From the NCBI GenBank assembly GCA_015501595.1, contig JADNRX010000136.1, forward strand, positions 62,001 to 126,000: a DNA stretch of 64,000 nucleotides, in the 5' to 3' direction. Under the pieces are notes generated by a model that saw nothing but the letters and a program-made list of their open reading frames with translations, searched no databases and was not told where the DNA came from. Shown here piece after piece: positions 24,340 to 34,623 of this stretch (its first letter is position 1; the number at the start of each line of letters is the position of its first letter). The translations under genes and the position numbers were made by a program. Source of the stretch: Hymenopellis radicata (lineage: Eukaryota > Basidiomycota > Agaricomycetes > Agaricales > Physalacriaceae).

Positions 24340-25085
24340 GATCTTCTCGCTGTCCGTCATTCTTGCTCCACCCTCGGGGGCATCCACTGTCTTTAGCACG
24401 GCCAGCGACCTTTCGACCTTTTCATTCTATCAGAAAGGCTCGGTGGGCGAGTTCATGTCATTCTTCTCCAAGACTGTCGCCGAGCGGACAGCCCAAGGAC
24501 AGCGGCAGAGTATCCAAGAGAACAACTACACCGCCCACGTCTACAACCGGGGCGGTGCCGAGCAGCTCGCCGGTCAGTGATCCTCATGTCTGCCATGCGC
24601 AATAATTGAGGCTTGGTTTAGCTGTTGTTATCACGGACCAAGAATATCCAGTCCGCCCCGCCTTCTCGCTCTTGACCAAGCTACTGGACGATTTCACTGC
24701 CAAAGTCCCCCAGACATCCTTCAAAGACCCTGCATCCATCTCCTTCCCCGCCATCAACACATACATCCAGAAGTACCAAGATCCCAGGCAAGCAGACATG
24801 ATCATGCGTGTCCAAGAAGAACTCGATGAGACCAAGATCGTGCTGGTATTTACCTTATCTGCTTCGAAAATTAGCGAGCTCATCGTCTTCGTCAGCACAA
24901 AACCATTGAATCCGTCCTACAACGAGGAGAGAAGCTGGACAATCTGGTTGACAGATCGACTGCCTTGTCCGCCCAGAGCAAGATGTTCTACAAGACAACT
25001 AAGAAGGTTTGTGTGCCATCCTCTGTACGCTTGCCTTATATTCAACATTGTCTTGCAGAAAAACTCTTGCTGTGTTGTTATGTGA
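24335..25085 (+). CDS. YKT6: R-SNARE YKT6 (longin, lipid-anchored)
   Basis: Exon 1 starts [20 protein letters not shown] and runs through [16 protein letters not shown] and [16 protein letters not shown], the longin domain. Spliced exons continue with [36 protein letters not shown], then the SNARE helix with its zero-layer Arg ([32 protein letters not shown]). The gene ends KNSCCVVM with stop TGA at 25083-25085. The two cysteines form the conserved palmitoylation plus CAAX prenylation anchor. Ykt6 acts in ER-Golgi, endosomal and vacuolar fusion. Three canonical introns are present. The gene is complete and essential in yeast. Its 5' flank is unusual, with a palindrome ending at the ATG and a transposon end 78 bp upstream. 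Confidence 0.95.
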
Positions 25086-25553
25086 TACCATACGTATGAC
25101 TGTTAGGGGTAGAGTTTGTCGATATCGTACTTAGTAGTAGACGATTTGCGACGCGGAAACGCGCACACTGCAGAACCGCCTTGCGCGACCTCGATTCTTG
25201 GTTGTTTCTACTAGTTACTACCTTACTCGACATCTGTCCTTATTCAATGATTCATCAAGGGAGCTCTACGTGTACATTGACGCTCACTTTTGCTTCATTA
25301 GTTTCTCAACATCCTAGACATCCCTTGCATACCCTTCGTAATCATGAGCATCAGTCCCACATCTTCGGCCGTATCGTGGTTGGATAGGAAGGCATTGAGA
25401 GTCAGACAACCAGCAAACGTAACGATTAATTGATATACACTAAAACTTGAACTCTTCCCTTCTTCAAGTTCTTGCCTTCCCGCTCGCGGTCCGTCTTCTG
25501 CTATCTCCTGTGCCGCCGTGTCCGATAGGTTCTGTGTGCGAGACCACAGCCAT
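25086..25553. other. Intergenic, no recognised gene
   Basis: The YKT6 3' flank and the tRNA 5' flank. Only short open frames are present. Confidence 0.4.
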
Positions 25554-25633
25554 GGCCGCGTAGCGTAATGGTTAACGCGCCACTTTCCGGGGTTATTAGG
25601 TGGAGATTGCAAGTTCGATCCTTGCCGTGGTCG
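25554..25633 (+). tRNA. tRNA-Arg, probable anticodon CCG, with a short intron
   Basis: The 7-bp acceptor stem pairs GGCCGCG with CGTGGTC, with discriminator G at 25633. The D arm is GCGT/ACGC and the T arm GCAAG-TTCGATC-CTTGC. The anticodon stem pairs CCACT with GGTGG and encloses 14 nt, seven more than a normal loop. The sequence TTCCGG there gives anticodon CCG with about 7 nt of intron after it. A T-rich terminator (TTTTGTTTTC) follows at once. The family resemblance is to fungal tRNA-Arg with a GGCCGCGT start. The anticodon assignment is less certain than the gene. Confidence 0.8.
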
Positions 25634-25971
25634 TTTTGTTTTCCTTCTGTTGGCTCCGTCAAGTTTTGAAATTTGAATCATGATTCATGATTCGAAACGC
25701 GTACTTACTTACTACCTGGAACACAGCATAATTACATCGTTACGCCATTAATGTTCTGAACCGATAATTACCTATGTATGCCATCTAGTTTTGTTACTTA
25801 TATTCCCAGTTCCTAACAGTGTTCGGAGAGCATCTATATAGCAGCAACAGCACGTCTTGTATGCCAGAGATAATCAGCGGAAGGATCTACGTAGTATTTG
25901 GCCGAATATATGCGTTGGGCTGAATATATGGGTCTGCCGATCATTGATCACTCTCCTTACTCTCTACCATC

Positions 25972-26704
25972 ATGACCAGATCCAAGTCTCGCGCTGCACA
26001 AAGAGTCGACTCCTCCGACCTGGAGTCCGACGATTCTCGAATCATAGAATCGCCCGTCAAGAAGACCAAGACGACCAAGAAGAAGACGTCAAAGGCCGTC
26101 AGCAACATGGCTGAGCTCTCTGTACATTTCCAAAACATCGAATTGAAACTCGCTACGGCCAAGGAGAGGATGCTGGAGCAGGAGAAGGACATGGAAGAGG
26201 CAAGACTGCGGAGGGTCGAGGCAGAACGTATCGCGAAGAAGGAGGCCGTGGAACTCGAATTGCAGAAAGAGATTACGTTGGAGCAGGCAAAGGTGGAGGG
26301 ACAGAAGCATATTTTGGAACTACAACACGCCAATCACTTGGCGGCCCTCGACAAGGAGATGGAGCTCGCTAGGCTCCAAGCACAAGCCCCGTCCAGTGAG
26401 TAGCAGAGTCCTTCGTTGTAAGCGCCTAATTTTCGCGTTTCTAGGTCCGGATCGCGTGCATAAAAAGGCGAAACTGCAAGACGTCACCAATATACCGAAA
26501 GCCGTCGACATGCCATTTACGCCAGCGCAGAAAGCTCGATGGCTCCTACTGGAGGCCGCCAAACCGCAAAAACTGACGAACACGGAGCTAGAAACCTGCA
26601 TCGCCTATAGCAATAGCCTCACCTTTCCCATTGACAACCCCTCTGCGGCAAAATTGATTTTGGAGAATGCTCTGCAAACTGACGTTGTGATGACTTCTGG
26701 ATGA
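25972..26704 (+). CDS. Small charged coiled-coil protein, unknown function
   Basis: Two exons. Exon 1 (from ATG 25972) has a basic Ser/Lys-rich start (MTRSKSRAAQRVDSS, KKTKTTKKKTSK), resembling a nuclear localisation signal. A long heptad-type helix follows from about residue 45 to 140 (KERMLEQEKDMEEARLRRVE, EKEMELARLQAQA-like). A GTGAGT...TCTAG intron at 26397-26443 joins it to exon 2 (GPDRVHKKAKLQDVTN, MPFTPAQKARWLLLEAAKPQ), ending at 26704. The protein is about 226 residues. I do not recognise the family. It sits beside the tyrosine-recombinase-like gene and could be an accessory DNA-binding or dimerising protein of the same unit, but that is inference. Confidence 0.6.
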
Positions 26705-27252
26705 CTTAGAGGCTTTCTTGCTCGGACCTAGATGTGCTGATGGATTGCTGTGACTTTGCTAGTCGTACTGGAATGTCTACTGGAATTGAATGCTTTACAT
26801 GTTACTCGGCCTGTTCCCCCAAATCTACAAAGTCTCGGCTTTGAATAGGCTCGCCGTCATTGACAACGCGCTTCCTCACCATCTGCGCGAAGGCAAGCAT
26901 ATAGTTGGACATACTATTAGGTACTTCTTCATCCTGTATGAACCATTAGTTGGAGCATCGAAATCTCAGATTTCACCCACCTTTGTCAGAGCCTCTTCGA
27001 ACTGTGTCAATTGTCGATTCTGAGTAGCTTTGGCAGTGTGAGTTCGGGGGCGTCGTCCGACAAGGCGAGTATGCCGATCGTCGAATCCGTCACCTCTGTC
27101 AGCGGTGAGCTCAAACGTTGCGACAGTTTCATGGTTGTTTTCAGAATCAGTAAATCACTGGTGACGAATGGCCAAGGTCCTGACAACGTGGAAACCTGGG
27201 CAGGTTTCATCGTTGACCATGTGCTGTCGAGTTGCGTGCATATTATCAAACC
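26705..27252. other. Gap between coiled-coil and recombinase genes
   Basis: Convergent 3' flanks. The minus-strand frame at 27007-27249 has no recognisable domain. Confidence 0.4.
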
Positions 27253-30200
27253 TTATTGTGAATGGTCAATATCGTAATGAGAAATCTGGGTGACTCCGTA
27301 CTCTTGTTCGCAATATGGACACATATAATCGTCATCACCAGAATAACATCGCAGTTCGAGCTGAATCCAGCCAGTGTGGCACATGTTCCTGGAATGTATG
27401 CGTACACGACGACCAAAATACTGAAAGATGACTCACTGGTGCCGTTGGTAATGCTCGACATTGTCAGCGATAGAGACTTCACCATCACGGAACAGGGGAC
27501 AGAGCGCACATTCGTATCGCCCGTCTTCGCGCTAAAAGATGGTCAGAAACGACAGTGTGTTCAAAAAGTCAACCAGACCTTGGCCTTATCCATTGCCAGT
27601 TTTGTCTCGTGCTTTTCGACCAGGTGGCGCATGAAGAACTCAAGCATGGTGCGAACCGGAATGTCGGTGAGCTCTTCCTCTCCGGATTCATCCTCCCCCG
27701 CTTCGATCTCTTCGGGAGACCTTGAATCATCGTCGTTGCCAATAGCGATGGGCCCCGGAATCGCGTCGACAGTTTCTTGCACTTTCAAAAGGTTCACCCT
27801 GGTGCCGACAGGCAGTATGTCATCAAGAAAAGAGGGATCTTCATACTCGCCAATGTCATGGAGATCCGCATCTTCGAGAGGGGGCACCACTGAAGACGAC
27901 GACGACGGTTGCTCGACCGTAGTTGCCGAGGTCGGGACCGATCTTGAAGATGATGCGACGGATGACGGCGGCTCACCGGTTTGCACTGCTAAAGACGATG
28001 ACGGTACCGTAGTTGTAGCGGTCGGGAGCGGTCGTGAAGATGATGGTGCTGGTGCGACGGAGGATGTTTTAATACGGTCTTGAAGATAACTTGGTGGCTG
28101 TTGGGCGAGCTCGACCGCTGTCTCCATTTGTACGGACGTCAATTCGCGTGGTAAGTGTCCCGAACGATAGTCCTTGGTCTTGTCGCGATTGGCCACACGT
28201 CGTGTTTGTTTTGAGACTGACTGATTGCGAGTTACCACAGCGGCGCCGGCTGCTCGCACGATGGCCTCTCTCTAAAAGAAAACTTGGAGAAATGCACGAC
28301 AACAGTGTAACGATGACCTACCTCTTCAACGTCTTTCGGGGTCATGCCGGGTGCCAATCCGAACGATCGTCCTGCTTTGTCAGCCTTTTTGGGAGGAATT
28401 TTGCGCCGAAGCCCTTGTGTCACCAAAAAGTTGATCTGGCTGAGCATGTCCTTGTCGTAATAACGATTGAGTTCTGGAGTAAAACATGCTCTAAAGTTGG
28501 TCCATGCTTGGGCGAGTTCGTCGGAGACTTTTTGAAAGACTACATCTTCCTAGTCATCGTGAACACGGTGCATCAAGCAGAAGAAAGAAGAACATACCTT
28601 GACCTTGCCTTTGACCTCAGTCCTTTCAGTCATCTTGGCAGCCTTCTACAAATGAAATCAGTCGAAGCGTATAATAGACGGGGAGAAACACTACCTTTGC
28701 ATCCTTGATCTCATCCGCTGTAGAATTAACCGAAAGAGAGCTGTCAATTAACAAAAGATCCATCCACGCTCGTGCCGCAACCGCTCGTCGCGGATTGGGG
28801 TCAAACTGCATCGTAGAACCCCCGGGCTGATCTTCTCCTAGTAGTCGAGTCTCTACAGGATTCATATTTCTTGTCCCTTTACTATAATGCACGGAAAAGA
28901 CGCTGGTCTCGCCATGTTTGCAAGCCATTTGAGCCTCTGAAACGCCCTTCATTACCGCAAGAAAGTTTGCAGTATCGCGCCGGAAAGCTTGTGGTCCGAC
29001 TGCCGGGAGACCAGCATCTTTGGCAAGAGATATACACGTCTGTGAGAGAGAGCCGGTTGTTGCTGGCTTGAGAGGTTCTTGGAAGGCACGTCCACCTGGG
29101 CCCATCGCGGGAAACCTATAATATGAGAAACGAAGAGGAACGAGAAAAGAAGGGGCATACAATGGTTCTGCAAGACGGGAGGGATCGATGCGCAATTCGG
29201 CACTGGTGTCGTTTAAGAGGTCATCGATACTCTTTACAAAGGATCAGTAGGCTATCGTTGTGATTGAAATATATATACCTTAAACTTGGTCTCGAACGCG
29301 TCAGCCATGTACAGGTAAGAGATGAGGTAGGTCACAATGTCGAATGGGACGTTGTGCGTGTATCGGACTTGATGGAGAATCCACTCTTGTACTTGCCCAA
29401 GTTCTTTAAAGCAACCTTTAAAGTTTTTCAGTAGGATCTCCACCTCAAACGAGCCGTCAGACAAGTGGCGAATGATGAGATCGCCAAGAGAGAGGAACTA
29501 GGAATGATCAGCTGGTGAATAATCATCTCGAAAGAGGAAAAAGACCTGTTTATTTTAACCTTGCAAGTGAAGGGCGTCATCCGTTGTAGTGCGGCCTCGA
29601 TGATCAGTCGTAATTCCATTTGTCCGTAGTATACACGGTGGGTGTAGTACCGATCGAGGTCCTTCGTGCGTACGACTGAATCAAGTATATAAGTGAAAAT
29701 GCAGTGACTGGCTGTAGCAATAACATACTTTGATGTACAGTGTTTTGCAATTTGTCATAGAGCTCGTAAACGCTCAACGCCTCCAGTCCGCAGCGAAGGC
29801 TGGTATCGGGGTCGCGAGTGTGTTGTAATATGAGGTGAACGCAAATTCCAAGCCACCCGACTAGAGTGCGAGCTTTGATGGCCTTCCGTCCGGGGAGTGG
29901 TGGTACGGCTTCAACCTTTGGAGAAACTGGATTCAAGGAAGATAGGATGAAAAAGAAGAGACAAGACTTGCCATGAACCACAGGAAGCGCGGCATCTGCT
30001 GGACCACGATCGCGATGTTGAAGCGGTCACTAGGGCTGAGAGTCGGAAGTGCTTGCATTAAGAAGCTGTACCAATAGGTAAGCATGCGCTGCCGCGCTTT
30101 GGCGGTTTGGGGAGATTCGCGAGAGGCCGTGTTCTGAACAGCCTCGATGATCGTTTCCTGAAGCGCTTGAAAGCGCGCGGGATCTGACCAGGCCTCCTTG

Positions 30201-30562
30201 AGCACCTATATAGAATTAGATGATGTGGTGCTGACTCGAGCGCGAGAAGACTGTACATGCTCAATTTTTTGCAGGCGGAAAGCCATATCCTCCTCTGCCA
30301 CCTCTGGTATTGGTGCTTTGGGGATTGGCATCGCGGCAAGCGACACGGAAGCAAGGTCATCGGTGATCTGTGGCTCCGTTACAGTGGCGGCGGACGATGA
30401 GGCAGTGGATAATGATGAGACGGCAGCAGTGAAACGAGAGGTAACTGGTGGTGCTAGGCTGCTATAGCGGTTGCTGGGCGCGTCCTTCCCGGTCAGGTTC
30501 TTCATGAGTTTATGGGACTCTTTGCTAAAACTCCGGAATGACGTTCCAGACTTGTCGGCCAT
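27253..30562 (-). CDS. Tyrosine-recombinase-like protein (DUF3435/Starship-captain/Crypton-like) with C-terminal zinc fingers
   Basis: The start is at 30562-30560 (MADKSGTSFRSFSKESHKLM), after which about a dozen exons follow. Mid-protein exons give a helical core-binding-like part (RFNIAIVVQQMPRFLWFMA). Next comes YGQMELRLIIEAALQRMTPF, then SFLSLGDLIIRHLSDGSFEV and NVPFDIVTYLISYLYMADAF, resembling the start of DUF3435 catalytic domains. The late exon has VGPQAFRRDTANFLAVMKGV, EAQMACKHGE and SVHYSKGTRN, a plausible R...H...Y catalytic set. A Ser/Pro-rich linker follows. Then an intron (GTCTGG...TTTTAG) leads to ECALCPLF...EHYQRH and CPYCEQEYGVTQISHYDIDH, two C2H2-like fingers, with stop TAA at 27255-27253. 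Captain-like DUF3435 proteins often carry C-terminal fingers. Such enzymes move large elements in ascomycetes. The family call rests on motif reading only. Confidence 0.55.
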
Positions 30563-30742
30563 GGTAGCAAGAGGAAGAGCAGCGAAATATTGGGGTGGCG
30601 AGTAGTCCTTTTTGGGATATGCGTGATCGAATTGGTACCGAGCGAGGACAGCGCGTAGAGCAGAACTCGGACAATTAGAACAACAATGATGATAGGATAA
30701 AAGCAAGGAATGGCTGTCATGTCACACACAGATCAAGTAGTA

Positions 30743-32067
30743 CTACATGATACCCCATGTATGGAGGACACCTTCAGTGATAAGGGGTGGGTAAGACTCT
30801 AAAAAGTTTTCTGCATACGTAGCAAGATCCTCGGAACCAAAAACGAGCAAGATATGGTACAAGGAATCGGCGCAGATATCAAAGTTGAGTTCGGGGAAAG
30901 GAATTCCATCATCGTCGAGCGTAAAGTTGTCGCATACCATTGCCAAGAGTGCTGAAAAATCCTTGCTGCGTCTGACGCGACGGTGCTCGTATACGGGATC
31001 CCAATAGCGATCAAGAAAAACAGACGGCCCAAACTATGTGCTTGATGAGAGATGCCCAAGATATGCAAGAAAACACCTACTCGATCGTATATTTGAAGAA
31101 ATTCCTTGTATGCGGCAATATCCTTTTCGTGCCGGCGACGATAAGCCTCGAGTTTCTCAATGACTTGCTTTTTAAGCTTATCTTTGCGAGGACCGGTGGC
31201 TGCGTCACGGCGTGCAACAAGTTCCTTGTTCAGAGTCTTGAACTGCTCCCACGTAACGTTGGACTTCCAGTTGATGGCGCCATCGTGCTCAGTCCAGGTC
31301 TTGACGTACTTGATATACTGAATCGCTCGAACGACGTAGTCAATGTGAGCTTCAGCTGCTCCGACGTGGCTCTGGGATGTAATAAACTGCGCTAACATTA
31401 GCGCTCGCACGACTGAAGAAAGGAGCGACTTGCATTGTTCATCTGAACAAGCCGAGTCGGGATGTCCTCAACTTGATCCAAAGCCAGAGCTCTCTCGCAA
31501 ACATCACTCCAGGTGTTCCGGGTGCAAACAACGGATTCGAGAGCAGCGGTCTGAGTATGCATATATGAGCCATAAAATGGAAGAAAAGGATGAACTGTAC
31601 CCAAACATCTGGAGAGTCTTGAAATCCAGCTACAAGACGATTCAAGGCCTCGACTTGGGCGGACTTGCCAGAGTAGGGAAATTCAAGAAGCTTGGTCTTG
31701 AACGTAGTAGCAGAAAGTGGGCGAGCGGTCCAGACGATCTTGTGGAAATCTTGTTCTACGGGCGACTAGAGAAAGATGAGTATGGCAACATTATTGGCAG
31801 TCCACGTGCCATTGGAGGCGGCTCGTCCTCCTCCTGACGTCCAGCGGGAACTGGCTCCTCCGGGGGCTCTGGATACATCGCCTGGTCTAGGATAGCAGAA
31901 ACGTTGTCGATGGCCTCGCGAGCATCGTCAAACAGTCGCTGGCGCTTGCGGCAGGTGCGCGGAGACGAGTCCTCTGGGAGCTCAGGCAGTGTCTTGATGA
32001 GATTCTTAACGTTTTTGAGGTCGTTGAATGCGCGACGAAGCGTAGTTTCTGGCGACGAAGGGTCCAT
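30743..32067 (-). CDS. Unknown protein encoded upstream of the recombinase-like gene
   Basis: The start is at 32067-32065 (MDPSSPETTLRRAFNDLKNV). Spliced exons continue with SPVEQDFHKIVWTARPLSAT, KSAQVEALNRLVAGFQDSPD, NTWSDVCERALALDQVEDI, FITSQSHVGAAEAHIDYVV, a charged helical stretch (RKDKLKKQVIEKLEAYRRRH) and SVFLDRYWDPVYEHRRVRRS. It ends VLHTWGIM with TAG at 30745-30743. The product has about 380 residues and is mostly helical, with no signal peptide and no recognised domain. One intron appears to use a GC donor (AAT|GCAAGT). It is co-directional with the recombinase gene, 180 bp upstream of it. A functional partnership is possible but unproven. Confidence 0.6.
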
Positions 32068-32697
32068 ATGGTGGTAGGAGGGCAAGTGATTCCGCCCCTC
32101 TAATTCAGTTTTACGGGGGCAGATCCGATCACTACAATATATGCGTACACACTCAATCAATATTATGAAACAGACATCTTCGATAAATTTATTGGTAGGT
32201 ACAGGGGGCTCTCGGCCGGTAAATCCGTGAAATTAGGGTTACGCGGGGGTTACCTTGGAGTGCGCGCAAATGTCTGCGTGCTCAACTCCGTCTTATCCTG
32301 CCTGCTAAGAGTAGTCATTTGTATGAAAATGATATGCATTCTTATGAATCACAATGAGAATGAGGTCTGCCCCACCAACATGGCTACAGCCTTGACATAA
32401 TGCTTTCAACGTACACCCGAGGTTGTATTGAAGCTTGGATCTCTTCCGGAAACTATGTCTTAATGACCTGAATGAAGGGTTGTCAGTTATTGACCACAAT
32501 GTTGAGAGCGACGACGGTGGTAGACTCGTAATGCACGTTGGCCCCCTCGCGGACCGAGGTCTGCCAGGTTGCTGACTAAGGGTACCCCCCACGACCAGTG
32601 GATTTTAAGGCACGTCAGGCCGGAGGTCCCCTGGGTAGGTACTAGGTAGGTACAAGGAATTCACTGCAACATCCGGATCCTTAGGGTTAGGGTCTTC

Positions 32698-32746
32698 GAG
32701 GGTTCAAATTTGACAATGGTCACGCGGATGTGAATTTTGAACCCTC
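32698..32746. repeat. Inverted repeat, 11-bp arms
   Basis: GAGGGTTCAAA (32698-32708) and TTTGAACCCTC (32736-32746) with a 27-nt loop. Confidence 0.75.
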
Positions 32747-32782
32747 ACCTGTGGCTGTGTCAGAACGAAGGCAGGCAACTTT

Positions 32783-32830
32783 TGGCTTGATTCCAACAGA
32801 CTACGTCACCAGTCTGTTGGAATCAAGCCA
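32783..32830. repeat. Perfect 20-bp hairpin with 8-nt loop
   Basis: TGGCTTGATTCCAACAGACT at 32783-32802 is followed by the loop ACGTCACC and its exact reverse complement at 32811-32830. It could be a terminator-like, small-RNA or miniature-element structure. No function is shown by the sequence. Confidence 0.85.
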
Positions 32831-33835
32831 TGCCAGATAAACAGGGTCAACAATGGAAATGCTAGTGGCTGACCGGGAAGCGGCGACGTGCGAGGACAGC
32901 GCAGCGCTGTTCGTTCATGGTGATGGTCGAAGGCGAGAGACGCCCATTGCGAGGAGACGATGATGACGCGCGCGGAGACAGCCAGCATGTTGTTTTCTTC
33001 CGGTTCCGAGCCAAGCTGCGAGCATAGAGTCAGAAGATGCTCTACATGGTACAGGGAGCGTGTACCTTGAGGCGGTATCGGAGGTAGTTCTGGCGGTCGC
33101 GGTGTGGGCAGACCCGCTTTCACGGGTTGCTGCGTAAAATTTGGATTCGGCAGCGGTTTCGCTGATTAGATATGTCAAGAGACAGTAGCAGAACGGTGAA
33201 CGCTGGTTCTTACAATCTATTGATTGCTCTGGCGCGTGTTCAGCACGTCTCCCAGACAAGGGGAATCAACTTACTGCGAAGGTTCGGTCCGAGACGCGCT
33301 ACACGAGTTGTCGCGGTTTGGGTGCACAATCTCATCACGAGTCTTCTGGCTATCCTAGATAGACGACGTCTCATCATTAGTGTCGTTCACCTTTGTTTGA
33401 CTTTGCGTCAGATCCGTGTTCTCGATGGTGAACCGAGGTCGATCCCCAAGCTCGTGTTGCTCAACATGAACGAACACTTCAGGGCGCGTTACCGTCGCGG
33501 TCCCCCGACCTTTTCACTATTGCCGCCAACAGTAGTGAAAATGCCCGAGCGAGAACTTGAGTCGGGATTTGAATGAGAGTAGGACCAACCGCTTCTTGAG
33601 TTTAACGAACTCATGAGCGTGGTCGTGTGGAGCGAAGTTAAAACCGCGTTTTGCCTGTACTCGCTTTTGACAACGGGAGTATCCTTGGAAAAGATCAGTG
33701 TGGATTCGCAGGAATGAAGACATGTAACTCACTAGTTTTGAAAAACTCTCAGCATCATCCTCGTCTGCGAATAAGGCTGTCATGAGGCGAGGACAGTTAC
33801 ATACGGATATTGAGAAAGCGAAGCGAAAAACATAC

Positions 33836-34623
33836 ATGATACAAAGGCAACGTCGACACGTTGAACTGGAACGGGTCATCCTGTGGGGGGTAAATTATGG
33901 TTGTTCTATGCATGAGCATAATATATCGGCTTCGGTAGACCAGTCAGTTGTCCCAGATGAATGTAAGATCAACGAATCGCGATCGCCGTACTTGAACTCG
34001 GTGTACTTCGGCGGATAACGCTCGGTACGGGCCCATCGACGAGCTCCAGATAAGCCGGCGCGCTAAAGAAAGCAGGCATAGCAGTCTCGGCGTCTGCATT
34101 CAAAAGGTCTTCTGTCTCCTTGGCAGCACGAGCTACTTGCGCACTAATGAGGACTGCAGACGGATTGGTCTTCTTGATAAGATGACAGGTGTCAGACGAG
34201 CCGACAAACAGAGGACCTGAGATTACGACATTAGCTTCAAGCGTCAACGACAAAGACGAATTGACGTACGGGTGTTCCTAACCGATTCAATGCAGCCATG
34301 TACATGAAGATGCCAATGTCGCTGCCCAACAAGATAGCGACAGGCGGTACCTTGGTGTCCCTGGACGTACGCCCCGGAGTCGCACCAGACTGGACTAACC
34401 ATCCCGATGCGTTCTCCACCGCCGTCTGCAGCTTAGCGATTGTAATCTCGAATGGCGGCGCGTCCCCAACGCGACTCTGCAGCCCGAATATATGGTCGGG
34501 GTTGTGCTCCGCGTCGAACTCGATAAGCTCAGGAAGAGAATTGACGCCGTCTGGGTGGTCATTGCCGTAACCAGTGTTAACGTGAGGGCGAATAAAAGTA
34601 CTGCGAATGTACCCTGGAGACAT
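33836..34623 (-). pseudogene. NRPS-like / acetyl-CoA synthetase-like adenylation domain, 5' remnant
   Basis: The start at 34623 gives MSPGYIRSTFIRP, then SLPELIEFDAEHNPDHIFGL and PPVAILLGSDIGIFMYMAAL, the N-terminus of fungal NRPS-like adenylate-forming proteins. After an intron VLCLSARLTP is followed in another frame by LIKKTNPSAVLISAQVARAA. The ATP-binding A3 motif is recognisable as LILHSSGTT with GLPKPIYYAHA displaced by a 4-nt duplication (ACTGACTG). The last recognisable exon is FQFNVSTLPLYH, ending at 33836. Nothing of the rest of the adenylation domain, carrier or reductase domains is seen. Several frameshifts plus 3' loss show it is not functional. Confidence 0.72.

Larger units (their letters stand above)
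32068..33835. other. Gene-poor stretch with hairpins and a telomere-like dimer
   Basis: No recognised gene. It contains TTAGGGTTAGGG at 32681-32692, two inverted repeats (32698-32746 and 32783-32830) and words such as ggtaggtac and gggtacccccc that also occur in the element at 43052-43439. Open frames at 32915-33576 lack recognisable domains. Confidence 0.45.

Noticed and set aside
27561..27563. Stop codon at 27561 as the end of the recombinase-like protein
   Set aside because: A good intron (GTCTGG...TTTTAG) removes it and joins in frame to two C2H2-like fingers.
27262..28083. 273-codon open frame on the plus strand
   Set aside because: It is antisense to the Ser/Pro-rich linker and zinc-finger exons of the recombinase-like gene. 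Its own sequence is low-complexity Asp/Ser without a domain, so it is a shadow frame.
32681..32692. TTAGGGTTAGGG as evidence of a telomere
   Set aside because: There are only two units, in the interior of a gene-bearing region with no subtelomeric array. It is reported only as part of a local oddity.
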